Below, one piece after another: positions 8,699 through 19,326 of a DNA stretch of 46,865 nt. This DNA is from an uncultured Oscillospiraceae bacterium (GTDB lineage: Bacteria; Bacillota; Clostridia; Oscillospirales; Acutalibacteraceae): contig UQKB01000015.1 of assembly GCA_900541565.1 (NCBI GenBank), positions 1-46,865 of the forward strand. The letters run 5' to 3'. How positions within the stretch are numbered: the first letter of the stretch is position 1; each line of letters begins with the position of its first letter. The notes under the pieces are model-generated. The model was not told the DNA's origin, ran no database searches, and saw nothing but the letters and a program-made list of their open reading frames with translations. The translations under genes and the position numbers were made by a program.

Positions 8699-9877
8699 TC
8701 AATATTGCAGGCTTTTAATCCTTTTTACGGCCTCCAGCGTACTTTCCCTGTCGCCAAAAGCGGTCAGACGGAAAAACCCTTCGCCGTTTTTTCCAAAGCC
8801 CGCGCCCGGCGTGCCGACAACATTGGCCTTTTCAAGCAAATAATCGAAAAAGTCCCAGGAACGCATCTGATTTGGGCACTTCAGCCAGATATACGGGGAG
8901 TTCTTTCCCCCTGTATAGACAATTCCCAGCTCATCAAGCGCATCCGCAATAATACGGGCATTTTCCTGATAATAGGCAATGTTCTCTTTGATCTGTTTTT
9001 GTCCCTCTTCCGAAAACACCGCGGCAGCTGCGCACTGGACAGGCCAGGAAACACCGTTGAACTTCGTTGCCTGCCGACGGTACCAAAGCTGGTGCAGGCT
9101 CTTCCCGCAGCGCGTAAGCTCCTTGGGAATTACCGTATATCCGCAGCGTGTTCCGGTAAAACCAGCTGTTTTGGAAAGTGAGCAAAATTCAATGGCGCAG
9201 TTTCTTGCACCCTCTATTGCAAAAATGCTTCTGGGTACATCCTGTGTGATGAAGGCTTCATACGCAGCGTCATATAATATAACAGCGTCGTTTGCAAGCG
9301 CATAATCCACCCATGTTTTCAGTTGTTCTTTTGTATAAACCGAGCCTGTCGGGTTGTTTGGCGAACAAAGGTAAATGATATCTGCCTTTACATTTTTGTC
9401 GGGCATCGCTGCAAACCCGTTTTCCCAGGTAGAATCGGCATACAAAATCTTCCTGCCGGCCATCAGGTTAGAATCCACATACACAGGGTACACAGGGTCT
9501 GTGACCAGCACGGTGTTGTCCGTATCAAAAATATCGCCAATATTTCCACAGTCGCTCTTTGCGCCGTCGCTTATAAAAATTTCATCTGCGCCGATTTCTA
9601 CTCCATAGCTCTTATAATAACCGGCGACTGCTTCCCGCAAAAAAGCATAGCCCTCGTAATCGGGATATCCCTTAAACGTTTCCTTGTGGGCAAGGTCTTC
9701 CGCCCCTTTTTTCATCGCCTGAACCACAACGGGCGCAAGCGGAAGTGTTACATCGCCTATTCCCAGGCGAATCAGTTTTTTATCCGGATTGGCCGCTGCA
9801 AATGCTTCGACCCTTTTTGCAATTTCCGCAAAAAGATAGCTGGGAACCATACGGTCAAAATTTTGGTTTATTTTCAT
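8699..9877 (-). CDS. dapL: LL-diaminopimelate aminotransferase
   Basis: PLP enzyme that converts tetrahydrodipicolinate directly to LL-diaminopimelate with glutamate, the short route to meso-DAP and lysine. The 392 residues show the fold-type I pattern: IRLGIGDVTLPLAPVV, FISDGAKSDCGNIGDIF, YLCSPNNPTGSVY, DAAYEAFI and the PLP lysine in SLSKTAGFTGTRCGYTV. The paired GAKSDCGN and TGTRCGYT motifs separate DapL from ordinary aspartate aminotransferases. It lies 34 bp after pyrG on the same strand. The next step, LL-DAP to meso-DAP by DapF, is encoded two genes upstream as the C-terminal half of the carB fusion, so both ends of this branch sit in one cluster. Confidence 0.95.
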   Translation of the reverse strand: MKINQNFDRMVPSYLFAEIAKRVEAFAAANPDKKLIRLGIGDVTLPLAPVVVQAMKKGAEDLAHKETFKGYPDYEGYAFLREAVAGYYKSYGVEIGADEIFISDGAKSDCGNIGDIFDTDNTVLVTDPVYPVYVDSNLMAGRKILYADSTWENGFAAMPDKNVKADIIYLCSPNNPTGSVYTKEQLKTWVDYALANDAVILYDAAYEAFITQDVPRSIFAIEGARNCAIEFCSLSKTAGFTGTRCGYTVIPKELTRCGKSLHQLWYRRQATKFNGVSWPVQCAAAAVFSEEGQKQIKENIAYYQENARIIADALDELGIVYTGGKNSPYIWLKCPNQMRSWDFFDYLLEKANVVGTPGAGFGKNGEGFFRLTAFGDRESTLEAVKRIKSLQY

Positions 9878-9911
9878 ACGCTTTTTCCTTTCCAGACGCG
9901 TGTTTTACGCA

Positions 9912-11543
<1,632 letters not shown>

Positions 11544-11547
11544 TTAA

Positions 11548-11583
11548 CAAAAACGCCAAGGGGCAACCTGTATTGTCGCCCCT
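11548..11583 (-). terminator. Terminator or attenuator between the carB-dapF fusion and pyrG
   Basis: Minus-strand stem AGGGGCGAC/GTTGCCCCT (11575-11583 and 11559-11567) is followed by GGCGTTTTTGTT and, about 20 bases later, by the pyrG start. It can end the carB-dapF transcript. Its position in the pyrG leader also resembles the attenuator known upstream of pyrG in Firmicutes. No convincing pyrG promoter was found inside the 114-bp gap. Confidence 0.6.
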
Positions 11584-11623
11584 GCGCCTCCCCTTTTTAT
11601 TTACACAGCCGGGCTTTACCGCC

Positions 11624-11653
11624 CGATTGTTTTATCTGTTTATAAAACAATCG
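11624..11653 (-). repeat. Inverted repeat spanning the stop codon of the carB-dapF gene
   Basis: CGATTGTTTTAT (11624-11635) and ATAAAACAATCG (11642-11653) are perfect 12-bp complements with a 6-base loop containing the TAA stop. A second small hairpin (CGGGC/GCCCG) follows directly. The structure may stabilise the 3' end of the message upstream of the terminator. Confidence 0.6.
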
Positions 11654-14600
11654 TACCTTCAAAAATGCGCTCTGCCTCGCCTGTCATATAGACTGTTTCA
11701 TCTGTATAGCGGATCACCAAGTCCCCGCCTTTGAGCTTAATGGTAATGTCTTCATCTTTGGGGCAGAAGCCATTTTCCACAGCCGCCACAGCCGCCGCGC
11801 ACGCGCCAGTGCCGCAGGCCCATGTTTCGCCGCTTCCGCGTTCCCATACACGCATACGGATGGTATGGCGATCAAGCACTTTTACAAATTCCGTGTTGAC
11901 ACGCTCCGGGAAAAGTGGGTCAAATTCAAATTGTGGGCCAATGCTTTCAATATCCAGCGAATCCACGTTGTTTACAAAAACCACGCAATGCGGATTGCCC
12001 ATGGACACACAGGTGATGTGATAATCGTTGCCGCCGATCGTCACAGGCTCGTTGATTACCGCCTTCTGATCCATGGCAACGGGGATCCTTTTCGGATCAA
12101 GCTCCGCTTTCCCCATGTCCACACGAAGCCGCTTGACCTCTCCGTCCTGTTTATAGACCTTTAGCGTTTTGATCCCGCTTAACGTTTCAATCGTTACGGT
12201 GTCTTTGTTCTGATCGACCATATCGTGGTCGTACAAATATTTTCCAATGCATCGCACGCCGTTGCCGCACATTTTCCCTTCAGAGCCGTCCAGATTGAAC
12301 ATACGCATTTTTGCGTCGGCAACCTCTGACGGACAAATCAAAATCACGCCGTCGCCGCCTATACCGTAACGCCGGTCGGAAAGCCGAACGCTTAAGCCCT
12401 CCGGATTGTTAATCTTTTGACGGAAGCAATTAAAATAAATATAGTCGTTGCCGCAGCCATGCATTTTTGTAAATTCGTATTGCATCTTTTCACTCCTCAT
12501 ATGATTGATGTCCACCAATTCTGTATTGTGCGGTGTATACCGGCTCTTCAAACAGCCGGCAAGCGCGTTGGCGGTATCAATGGAAGTAAGGCATGGGATG
12601 TTGCGCTCTACAGTTTTACGACGGATCTTTACGCTGTCGCGCGTTGGGATACGCCCCTTGGAGGAGGTAGAAATTACATAGCTGATCTTCCCACTTTCGA
12701 TCAATGTGAGGGTATTGTCTTTGGACTCATGAATTTTATTGACCACTACGGCTTCTATGCCGTATTCTTTTAAAACCTCAGCCGTACCCTTTGTGGCATA
12801 AATGTCAAAGCCCAGCTCCGCATATTTTTTGGCGGTATCGCCAATTTCTCCCTTATCGCTGTTGCGTACCGTAATCAGCACGCCGCCGGATTTGGTCATC
12901 TTATAGCCGGCACCGATCAGGCCCTTGTACAGTGCTTCCTCCAACGTTCCGGCAATACCAAGCACTTCCCCTGTGGATTTCATTTCAGGCCCCAAATGGT
13001 TGTCCACATTAATAAGCTTTTCAAAAGAAAATACCGGAACCTTCACAGCAACATAAGGCGATTTTTTATAAAGCCCTGTGCCATAACCCATATCTTTAAG
13101 CTTTTCGCCCAGCATGGCCCTTGTTGCAAGATCTACCATTGGAACGCCCGTTACCTTGCTAATATAGGGGATTGTCCTGGAAGAACGCGGGTTGACCTCA
13201 ATGACATACAGGTCGTTTTTATAAATTAAATACTGAATATTCACAAGGCCTTTGGTTTCCAGGGAAAGCGCCAAATCCCTGGAGGAATGTACAATTTTCT
13301 CCGTCATTTCATCGTTGATGTTCCATGCCGGATATACAGCGATCGAATCGCCGGAGTGCACGCCCGCACGTTCCACATGCTCCATAATCCCGGGGATCAG
13401 AATCTCTTCCCCGTCGCATATGGCGTCGACTTCAATTTCCGTCCCCATCAGGTACTTGTCAATCAAAATAGGGTTTTCAATATTTTGGGAAAGAATGATC
13501 GACATATATTCGACAATGTCGTCTTCATTAAAGGCGATAATCATATTCTGTCCGCCCAGCACATAAGAAGGCCGCATCAGCACAGGATAGCCAATTTTTT
13601 CGGCCACGTCAAGCGCTTCTTCTGTCGTCATGACGGTCACGCCCTGCGGCCGTTTAATGTTATGCCTTTCCAGCAGCTCGTCAAAACGCTCCCTGTCCTC
13701 CGCCATATCAATGCTGTCGGCAGAAGTTCCCAAAATATTTACGCCCTGCTTGCTTAAAAACTTTGTCAGCTTGATCGCCGTCTGTCCGCCGAACGCCACA
13801 ACCACGCCGTAGGGTTTTTCTGTATGGATGATCCCCATGACGTCTTCGTTTGTCAGCGGTTCAAAATACAGCCTGTCGGCCGTGTCAAAATCGGTGGAAA
13901 CGGTTTCGGGGTTGTTGTTGACGATCACCACCTCATAGCCTGCTTTTTTCAGCGCCCATACACAATGGACAGAAGCATAGTCAAATTCTATCCCCTGGCC
14001 AATCCGGATTGGGCCGGAGCCAAACACGATAATCGTCTTTTTCCCCGTATATCTTTCATCTATAAATTCACGCGCTTCGTTTTCACTGTCAAAAGTAGAA
14101 TAAAAATACGGTGTTTCCGCCGCAAATTCAGCCGCGCAGGTGTCCACCATCTTATATACAGGCAGCATGGGACTTTCAATTTCACAGCCGCTTAAACGGC
14201 TGATGACCTTATCCAAAAAGCCCATGTGCTTTGCCTTACAATACAGCTTCTGCGTAAGCGGGCCCTTTTGCAGTGCCTCTTCCATTGCCGTCAATTTAGA
14301 AAGCTTATGCAAAAACCATTCGTCCACCATGGTAACAGCATGGATTTCCTCCACTGTTATGCCTTTTTTCAACGCCTGGTAAATGCAGAAGAGCCGTTCG
14401 TCGTCACAGACCTTCAGCCTGTTTCTGAGCATATCCACAGACATATTGGCAAATTTTTCGCTGTTGAGCGTATCCAGCGAAATTTCAGCGCCGCGCACCG
14501 CCTTCATGATGGCCTGTTCAAACGTAGGCGCAATAGCCATAACCTCGCCGGTTGCCTTCATCTGTGTGCCAAGCTGGCGCTTTGCATATACAAATTTGTC

Positions 14601-15686
14601 AAACGGCCATTTGGGCAGCTTGACGACTACATAATCGAGCGCAGGCTCAAAGCATGCATAGGTTGAACCCGTTACGGCATTCTTAATTTCGCTGAGCGTA
14701 TAACCAATGGCAATTTTTGCCGCCACTTTGGCAATTGGGTAGCCGGTCGCCTTGGAGGCAAGCGCCGATGAGCGCGAAACCCTGGGATTTACTTCGATCA
14801 CCGCATAATCAAACGTTTCCGGGTTCAATGCAAATTGACAATTGCAGCCGCCCTCTACGCCAAGTGCGGAAATAATATCCAAAGATGCGCTTCTGAGCAT
14901 CTGGTACTCTTTGTCGGCCAGAGTGACCGCCGGCGCAATTACAATGCTGTCGCCCGTATGTACGCCTACCGGGTCAAAGTTTTCCATGGAACAGACCGTA
15001 ATAACATTGCCCGCCGCGTCGCGCATGACTTCAAATTCAATTTCTTTCCAGCCTGCAATACATTTTTCCACAAGCACCTGTGTAATAGGCGAAAGCTCCA
15101 GGCCGTTTGCCGTAATTTCGCGCAGCTCTTCTTCGTTTTCCACGATTCCGCCGCCTGTACCGCCCAAAGTAAACGCCGGACGGATAATCAAAGGATACCC
15201 TATTTCCTGGGCGAAGCGCACGGCGCTTTCTACGTCGTTTACAACACGGGAAGGTATGACCGGCTGGCCGATCTCCTCCATCGTATCTTTAAACATCTGC
15301 CTGTCCTCTGCCTTGTCAATTGTAACAGGGTCGGCGCCCAAAAGCTTGACATGGTTCTTTTCCAAAAAACCCTCTTTTGCAAGCTGCATTGAAAGCGTCA
15401 GCCCCGTTTGCCCTCCCAAAGTGGAAAGCAGGCTGTCTGGCTTTTCTTTTTCAATAATCCGCTTGACGGTTTCCAGCGTAAGAGGCTCTATATATATTTT
15501 ATCGGCCATGGCGTTGTCCGTCATAATGGTAGCAGGGTTGGAATTGATCAAAATAACCTCCAGCCCTTCCTCCTTAAGCGCTCTGCAGGCCTGCGTGCCT
15601 GCATAGTCAAATTCTGCGGCCTGTCCAATCACAATCGGCCCAGATCCGATCACCATGACTCTTTTTATATCTTGATTCAACGGCAT
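11640..15686 (-). CDS. carB-dapF: Carbamoyl-phosphate synthase large chain fused in frame to diaminopimelate epimerase
   Basis: One 1348-codon frame without a stop encodes two complete enzymes. Residues 1-1067 are CarB: tandem ATP-grasp halves (VMVIGSGPIVIGQAAEFDYA near residue 10 and IIVFGSGPIRIGQGIEFDYA near 560), and a C-terminal MGS-like allosteric domain ending SIDTANALAGCL then ELVDIN. Residues 1068-1348 are DapF: MQYEFTKMHGCGNDYIYFNC, the two catalytic cysteines in MCGNGVRCIGKYL and WACGTGACAAAVAAVENG. CarB makes carbamoyl phosphate for pyrimidines and arginine; DapF epimerises LL- to meso-DAP for peptidoglycan and lysine. Neither half is truncated. The junction is only HMRSEK, and dapF keeps its own AGGAG and ATG (12483-12497), so separate translation remains possible. 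A single-base frameshift at the carB tail would restore two genes. Each function is certain; a physical fusion is likely but needs read support. Confidence 0.9.
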   Translation of the reverse strand: MPLNQDIKRVMVIGSGPIVIGQAAEFDYAGTQACRALKEEGLEVILINSNPATIMTDNAMADKIYIEPLTLETVKRIIEKEKPDSLLSTLGGQTGLTLSMQLAKEGFLEKNHVKLLGADPVTIDKAEDRQMFKDTMEEIGQPVIPSRVVNDVESAVRFAQEIGYPLIIRPAFTLGGTGGGIVENEEELREITANGLELSPITQVLVEKCIAGWKEIEFEVMRDAAGNVITVCSMENFDPVGVHTGDSIVIAPAVTLADKEYQMLRSASLDIISALGVEGGCNCQFALNPETFDYAVIEVNPRVSRSSALASKATGYPIAKVAAKIAIGYTLSEIKNAVTGSTYACFEPALDYVVVKLPKWPFDKFVYAKRQLGTQMKATGEVMAIAPTFEQAIMKAVRGAEISLDTLNSEKFANMSVDMLRNRLKVCDDERLFCIYQALKKGITVEEIHAVTMVDEWFLHKLSKLTAMEEALQKGPLTQKLYCKAKHMGFLDKVISRLSGCEIESPMLPVYKMVDTCAAEFAAETPYFYSTFDSENEAREFIDERYTGKKTIIVFGSGPIRIGQGIEFDYASVHCVWALKKAGYEVVIVNNNPETVSTDFDTADRLYFEPLTNEDVMGIIHTEKPYGVVVAFGGQTAIKLTKFLSKQGVNILGTSADSIDMAEDRERFDELLERHNIKRPQGVTVMTTEEALDVAEKIGYPVLMRPSYVLGGQNMIIAFNEDDIVEYMSIILSQNIENPILIDKYLMGTEIEVDAICDGEEILIPGIMEHVERAGVHSGDSIAVYPAWNINDEMTEKIVHSSRDLALSLETKGLVNIQYLIYKNDLYVIEVNPRSSRTIPYISKVTGVPMVDLATRAMLGEKLKDMGYGTGLYKKSPYVAVKVPVFSFEKLINVDNHLGPEMKSTGEVLGIAGTLEEALYKGLIGAGYKMTKSGGVLITVRNSDKGEIGDTAKKYAELGFDIYATKGTAEVLKEYGIEAVVVNKIHESKDNTLTLIESGKISYVISTSSKGRIPTRDSVKIRRKTVERNIPCLTSIDTANALAGCLKSRYTPHNTELVDINHMRSEKMQYEFTKMHGCGNDYIYFNCFRQKINNPEGLSVRLSDRRYGIGGDGVILICPSEVADAKMRMFNLDGSEGKMCGNGVRCIGKYLYDHDMVDQNKDTVTIETLSGIKTLKVYKQDGEVKRLRVDMGKAELDPKRIPVAMDQKAVINEPVTIGGNDYHITCVSMGNPHCVVFVNNVDSLDIESIGPQFEFDPLFPERVNTEFVKVLDRHTIRMRVWERGSGETWACGTGACAAAVAAVENGFCPKDEDITIKLKGGDLVIRYTDETVYMTGEAERIFEGTIVL
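12483..12497 (-). promoter_or_regulatory. Internal Shine-Dalgarno and ATG for dapF inside the fused frame
   Basis: AGGAG (12493-12497) lies seven bases before an ATG (12483-12485) that begins the DapF-homologous part. The other two frames both meet TGA within this 18-base window (ATATGAGG and GGAGTGAAA). This is what an ancestral overlapping carB stop/dapF start would look like. Confidence 0.7.
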
Positions 15687-15748
15687 ATTCTATTCATCCT
15701 TTCCAAAATCAGGGGTCGCGTTGTGCGGCACTGTAAACCGGCCCTATA

Positions 15749-16834
15749 CTATTGCCTGTTTTTTTCGTCCATCATAGAGAGAAACCTATCAAACAGAAAT
15801 CCCGTATCAAGCGGGCCGCCGCAGGCTTCCGGATGGAATTGCACAGAAAATGCAGGCATGTCCAGATATTCTACGCCCTCACACGTGCCATCATTTGCAT
15901 TTTTATAGCTTTCCCTTGCGTTTGTGGGCAGGCTTTCCCCCACAACCGCATACCCGTGGTTCTGGCTGGTAATATATACCCGGCCTGTCTGCGTATCTGT
16001 CGCGGGCTGGTTGGCGCCGCGGTGGCCGTATTTCAGCTTTTTTGTTTTAGCTCCCTGCGACAGCGCAAGAAGCTGGTGCCCCAGGCAAATGCCAAAGGTT
16101 GGGATTTTCTCTTCACATAAAATTCTGAGTTGTTCGATCACGGCAACGTTGTCCGCAGGGTTTCCAGGGCCGTTTGAAAGCATAATTCCGTCGGGATGCA
16201 AGTCCTTGATCTGCTGCGCCGTGGTGTAAGAGGGCACAACGGTAACATTGCAGCCCCTTTTTACAAGCTCTCGCCGGATATTATCCTTTGCGCCAAAATC
16301 CCACAACACGACGTTATACCGCGGCTCCTGCGCACAAAAACGTTCCTGCCCGTTTTTCGTCACAGAGCGGACCGCATCGGTGACCCTGTAGGATGCAATC
16401 TCTTTTAAATCCTGCTCCTTATTTGCAAGCGAATACACCAGCTTGCAGTTCATAACGCCATATTCGCGCACAATCCTTGTAAGCGCTCTGGTATCCAGGT
16501 CGTACATACCCGGAATCCCGCACGCTTTTAAAAAGGTGTCAAGAGTACCCTCGCAACGAAAGTTAGAAGGTTCTTGACACCTATTCCTTACAACATATGC
16601 CCGAAGCGCCGGCTGTGCGCTTTCAAAATCGGAGGGAATAACCCCGTAATTTCCAATTAAAGGGAATGTCTGCATAACCACCTGCCCATAATAACTGGGG
16701 TCGGTGAGTGTTTCCAGGTAGCCGGTCATTGCCGTTGTAAAGACAAGCTCCCCTGTTACTTCTTTTTCAGCGCCAAAGCTTTTTCCTTCAAATACCTTGC
16801 CGTTTTCCAAAATTAAGTATGCCGTTTTGCTCAT
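15749..16834 (-). CDS. carA: Carbamoyl-phosphate synthase small chain (glutaminase subunit)
   Basis: Supplies ammonia from glutamine to CarB. The 361 residues start MSKTAYLILENGKVFEG with the CarA N-terminal domain (GELVFTTAMTGYLETLTDPS), followed by the class I amidotransferase: oxyanion motif LSNGPGNPADN, nucleophile in PTFGICLGHQLLAL (Cys about 251), and catalytic His-Glu in VQFHPEACGGP. It precedes carB by 62 bp. The order carA-carB is classical. Upstream is an ANTAR regulator on the same strand. No PyrR-binding loop was recognised in the short leader. An 11-bp inverted repeat lies inside the gene. Confidence 0.97.
   Translation of the reverse strand: MSKTAYLILENGKVFEGKSFGAEKEVTGELVFTTAMTGYLETLTDPSYYGQVVMQTFPLIGNYGVIPSDFESAQPALRAYVVRNRCQEPSNFRCEGTLDTFLKACGIPGMYDLDTRALTRIVREYGVMNCKLVYSLANKEQDLKEIASYRVTDAVRSVTKNGQERFCAQEPRYNVVLWDFGAKDNIRRELVKRGCNVTVVPSYTTAQQIKDLHPDGIMLSNGPGNPADNVAVIEQLRILCEEKIPTFGICLGHQLLALSQGAKTKKLKYGHRGANQPATDTQTGRVYITSQNHGYAVVGESLPTNARESYKNANDGTCEGVEYLDMPAFSVQFHPEACGGPLDTGFLFDRFLSMMDEKNRQ
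16534..16582. repeat. 11-bp inverted repeat inside carA
   Basis: AGGTGTCAAGA (16534-16544) and TCTTGACACCT (16572-16582) are perfect complements separated by 27 bp. The encoded residues (EPSNFRCEGTLDTFL) are the normal conserved CarA stretch, so this is not an insertion. It could be chance or an mRNA hairpin. Confidence 0.5.
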
Positions 16835-16958
16835 AATTTTCTATCCATCCCTTTCCTGGTACTACTTCGGACGCCGGCGGCTGTCCTTATAATAACCATT
16901 TCGGCTTATAAAACGGCTGTACGTACATGCCGCTTTTGTATAAACACCTGAACGCCGC

Positions 16959-17543
16959 TTAATTTTCATATGTGTTGAGCACCTGCTCCGCCACTCTAAT
17001 CTTGCTCTGGCGCATATCCATCGCCTGTTTTTCAAGATACCTGTGTGCCTGCGATTCGCTCATGGAAAGGCACTGCATCAAAACACATTTTGCCCTGTGA
17101 ATAATCTTGATTTCCTCAACCTTGTTTTTGAGCTCCATATTTTCCCGCTCAAGCCTTGTCAGTCTGCGTTTAGAAACCTCCCACATTTTTATGGCCTGAC
17201 AGAAATAACTGCGGCTGATTGGCTTTGGTATAATAAAAATGCCGTGGTTCTCAATTTTTTCTCTGCACGCCTCGATCGCATCTTCGCGGATTAAAAGCAA
17301 AACGCCTGCACGCGTGTTGTCCGCCATATAAAAAGAAAGCTCTATCCCCGTTCCGTCCATAACCGGGGTGTTGATAATCACCAAATCAAACGGGTGGCTT
17401 TCGGCAAGGCATTCTGCCTTTTGCACAGAAAAAGCCGCTTCTACCTCCCTGTAGCCTTTTTCCTGTAACAGGCCGGACAAAGGCGCTATGCTCTGCTGAG
17501 ATTTGGATACAATCAACACGTTTTTCACAAGTATCACCAACAT
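16959..17543 (-). CDS. ANTAR-domain regulator with a degenerate receiver
   Basis: A 194-residue protein with a response-regulator-like N-terminus (about 5-120), a coiled linker (RLTRLERENMELKNKVEEIK) and a C-terminal ANTAR RNA-binding domain (HRAKCVLMQCLSMSESQAHR, then YLEKQAMDMRQSKIRVAEQV). ANTAR proteins such as EutV and NasT bind tandem hairpins in mRNA leaders and prevent termination. At the place of the phospho-accepting aspartate this protein has Asn (DLVIINTPVMDG), so classical phosphorylation is unlikely and another signal may control it. It lies upstream of carA on the same strand. Clostridial relatives often sit near glutamine-metabolism genes; a link to carA or to glutamine is an inference. 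No adjacent ANTAR hairpin pair was identified. Confidence 0.88.
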   Translation of the reverse strand: MLVILVKNVLIVSKSQQSIAPLSGLLQEKGYREVEAAFSVQKAECLAESHPFDLVIINTPVMDGTGIELSFYMADNTRAGVLLLIREDAIEACREKIENHGIFIIPKPISRSYFCQAIKMWEVSKRRLTRLERENMELKNKVEEIKIIHRAKCVLMQCLSMSESQAHRYLEKQAMDMRQSKIRVAEQVLNTYEN

Positions 17544-17808
17544 AATATTTTAATGGAAAAAGCAGAAAAAAGCAATAAAAAATTTTACTTATTTTCCCCC
17601 ATGTTTTTCAGTAGTTTTTTATAATACAACAAAACCAGATACCGGTTTACCGCTTTTGCAAGCCGTTGCCTGCATTGCAAAACCATAAAGCCGCCAAATC
17701 TATTTTCTATCCAGAATTTTACAATAAAAAACAGCCTATTTGCAGATGGCAGTTTTCAAGTGCATCCAAGCGTATTTTACCCCCGTTTGGCAGCGTAAAC
17801 GCGCATAG

Positions 17809-17835
17809 AAAAACAGGGCGGGAAAACCCGCCCTG
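17809..17835 (-). terminator. Terminator after gap
   Basis: Perfect 9-bp stem CAGGGCGGG/CCCGCCCTG (17814-17822 and 17827-17835), TTTT loop, then UUUUU on the minus strand. Confidence 0.92.
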
Positions 17836-17856
17836 CCATAAAATTTTAAGCTTTCA

Positions 17857-18861
17857 TTACAGCTCTGCAAAATACTTAATGGTCCTTACCATCTGGCTTG
17901 TGTAGCTGTTTTCATTATCATACCAGGAAACAACCTGTACCTCGCTTGTACCGTTGTCCAGATTGATAACCATCGTCTGCGTTGCATCAAAGAGAGAACC
18001 ATAGGTAATCCCGACAATATCGGAAGAAACGATCGGGTCTTCGTTATATCCATAGGAATCAGAAGCGGCGGCCTTCATAGCAGCGTTAATCTGGTCAACC
18101 GTCACAGAACCCTCTACAATGGCCGTAAGGATGGTTGTAGAGCCTGTCGGAACAGGAACGCGCTGTGCGCTGCCGATCAGCTTGCCGTTGAGCTCAGGGA
18201 TAACCAGGCCAATTGCCTTTGCAGCACCCGTGGAGTTCGGGACAATATTCACAGCGGCTGCACGAGCCCTTCTGAGGTCGCCCTTTCTGTGCGGTCCGTC
18301 CAGAACCATCTGGTCGCCCGTATAAGCGTGAATCGTACTCATAATGCCGCTCTTGATCGGAGCAAGCTTGTTCAGAGCATTTGCCATGGGAGCCAAGCAG
18401 TTGGTCGTACAGGAAGCTGCGGAAATAATCGTATCTTCCTTGGTCAGCGTCTTTTCGTTTACGCTGTAAACAATTGTAGGAAGGTCGTTGCCTGCGGGCG
18501 CAGAGATAACAACCTTTTTAGCGCCTGCATCAATATGCGCCTGGCTTTTCGCCTTTGAGCAATAAAAGCCTGTGCACTCCAGAACAACATCAATGCCCAG
18601 CTCGCCCCACGGAAGCTCCGCTGCGTTTGCTTTTGCATAAATGGTAATTTCCTTGCCATCTACTACAATGGAATTTTCCTTTGCTTCCACCGGCTTGTCA
18701 TAGCGTCCCTGTGCAGAATCGTACTTCAAAAGATGCGCAAGCATTTTTGCATCGGTAAGGTCGTTAATCGCTACAACCTCGTACCCTTCCGCACCGAACA
18801 TCTGCCTGAAAGCAAGGCGGCCAATGCGCCCAAAACCGTTAATCGCCACTTTTACTGACAT
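17857..18861 (-). CDS. gap: Glyceraldehyde-3-phosphate dehydrogenase, type I
   Basis: Glycolytic NAD-dependent enzyme that forms 1,3-bisphosphoglycerate. The 334 residues are full length: NAD-binding [17 protein letters not shown], the catalytic Cys in [18 protein letters not shown] (about 145-162), the phosphate-binding [20 protein letters not shown], and a C-terminal [26 protein letters not shown] precedes ATG closely. It is a single-gene unit with its own promoter and terminator. No other lower-glycolysis gene (pgk, tpi) is beside it, unlike the common gap-pgk-tpi operon. Confidence 0.98.
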   Translation of the reverse strand: MSVKVAINGFGRIGRLAFRQMFGAEGYEVVAINDLTDAKMLAHLLKYDSAQGRYDKPVEAKENSIVVDGKEITIYAKANAAELPWGELGIDVVLECTGFYCSKAKSQAHIDAGAKKVVISAPAGNDLPTIVYSVNEKTLTKEDTIISAASCTTNCLAPMANALNKLAPIKSGIMSTIHAYTGDQMVLDGPHRKGDLRRARAAAVNIVPNSTGAAKAIGLVIPELNGKLIGSAQRVPVPTGSTTILTAIVEGSVTVDQINAAMKAAASDSYGYNEDPIVSSDIVGITYGSLFDATQTMVINLDNGTSEVQVVSWYDNENSYTSQMVRTIKYFAEL

Positions 18862-18905
18862 AATACTACCTCCTGAATTTTTAAACTATCAAACTAGCAC
18901 TTCAT

Positions 18906-18934
18906 ATAATAAAGCATTTTTCGCAATAATACAA
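18906..18934 (-). promoter_or_regulatory. Promoter of gap
   Basis: Minus-strand -35 TTGTAT (18929-18934), 17-bp spacer, -10 TATTAT (18906-18911). It gives a leader of about 37 nt ending in a strong AGGAGG. Confidence 0.7.
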
Positions 18935-19097
18935 GCCCGTTGATAAAATTTTAACAAAAATTTTTAATAAATTTTTCCATAAAAAAACACCCTACCGCTT
19001 TGCAGGCTGCCGTTGCCCTTGCGCACCTTATAACCAAAGCAGCCGCGCGCTTTTGCCTGCCCTGCCCCACCGCATATGCAAAAGATACAAATAATTC

Positions 19098-19126
19098 TTG
19101 ACTTTTGCACTATTGAAAGATAAAAT
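19098..19126 (+). promoter_or_regulatory. Promoter of the candidate structured RNA
   Basis: -35 TTGACT (19098-19103), 17-bp spacer, -10 TAAAAT (19121-19126). The predicted start, 19132-19134, falls exactly on the first base of the 5' arm of the closing helix of the RNA. Confidence 0.75.
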
Positions 19127-19132
19127 AGATAA

Positions 19133-19326
19133 GGATATCTGTATGGTTTTCCCACTGTTTCCGACGGTCGGGGCCACCTGCAAATACCGCAAGGGACAAG
19201 CGGCTTTCTATGCTGCCGGTCACTTTATTAATTGGACTCGTATACGGGGCCGTTATAAAATAGATAAATCAATAAAATTGTAACGGGTGCGCGCCTTGCG
19301 GCGTGTATATAAGAGACAGTTTATCC
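19133..19326 (+). ncRNA. Candidate 6S-like RNA (about 194 nt)
   Basis: The 5' end GGATATCTGT (19133-19142) pairs with ACAGTTTATCC (19316-19326), closing the molecule end to end. Inside, GACGGTC (19163-19169) pairs with GGCCGTT (19248-19254), and ACCG...CGGT (19186-19189/19217-19220) stacks on GCGGC/GCTGC (19200-19204/19212-19216). On the 3' side of the large internal bubble a 7-bp hairpin (19289-19295/19300-19306) is present. A promoter begins at the right base and a hairpin terminator follows. Length, closing stem, central bubble with a 3' hairpin, and terminal stem-loop are the 6S RNA layout. The primary sequence was not matched to a covariance model, so a different regulatory RNA or a long rny leader remains possible. 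Confidence 0.42.

Noticed and set aside
16534..16582. Inverted repeat in carA as a mobile-element or recombinase site
   Set aside because: The protein aligns without interruption across it and no target duplication is visible.
19133..19326. tmRNA or RNase P RNA
   Set aside because: Length is too short and neither a tRNA-like acceptor nor RNase P core motifs are visible.
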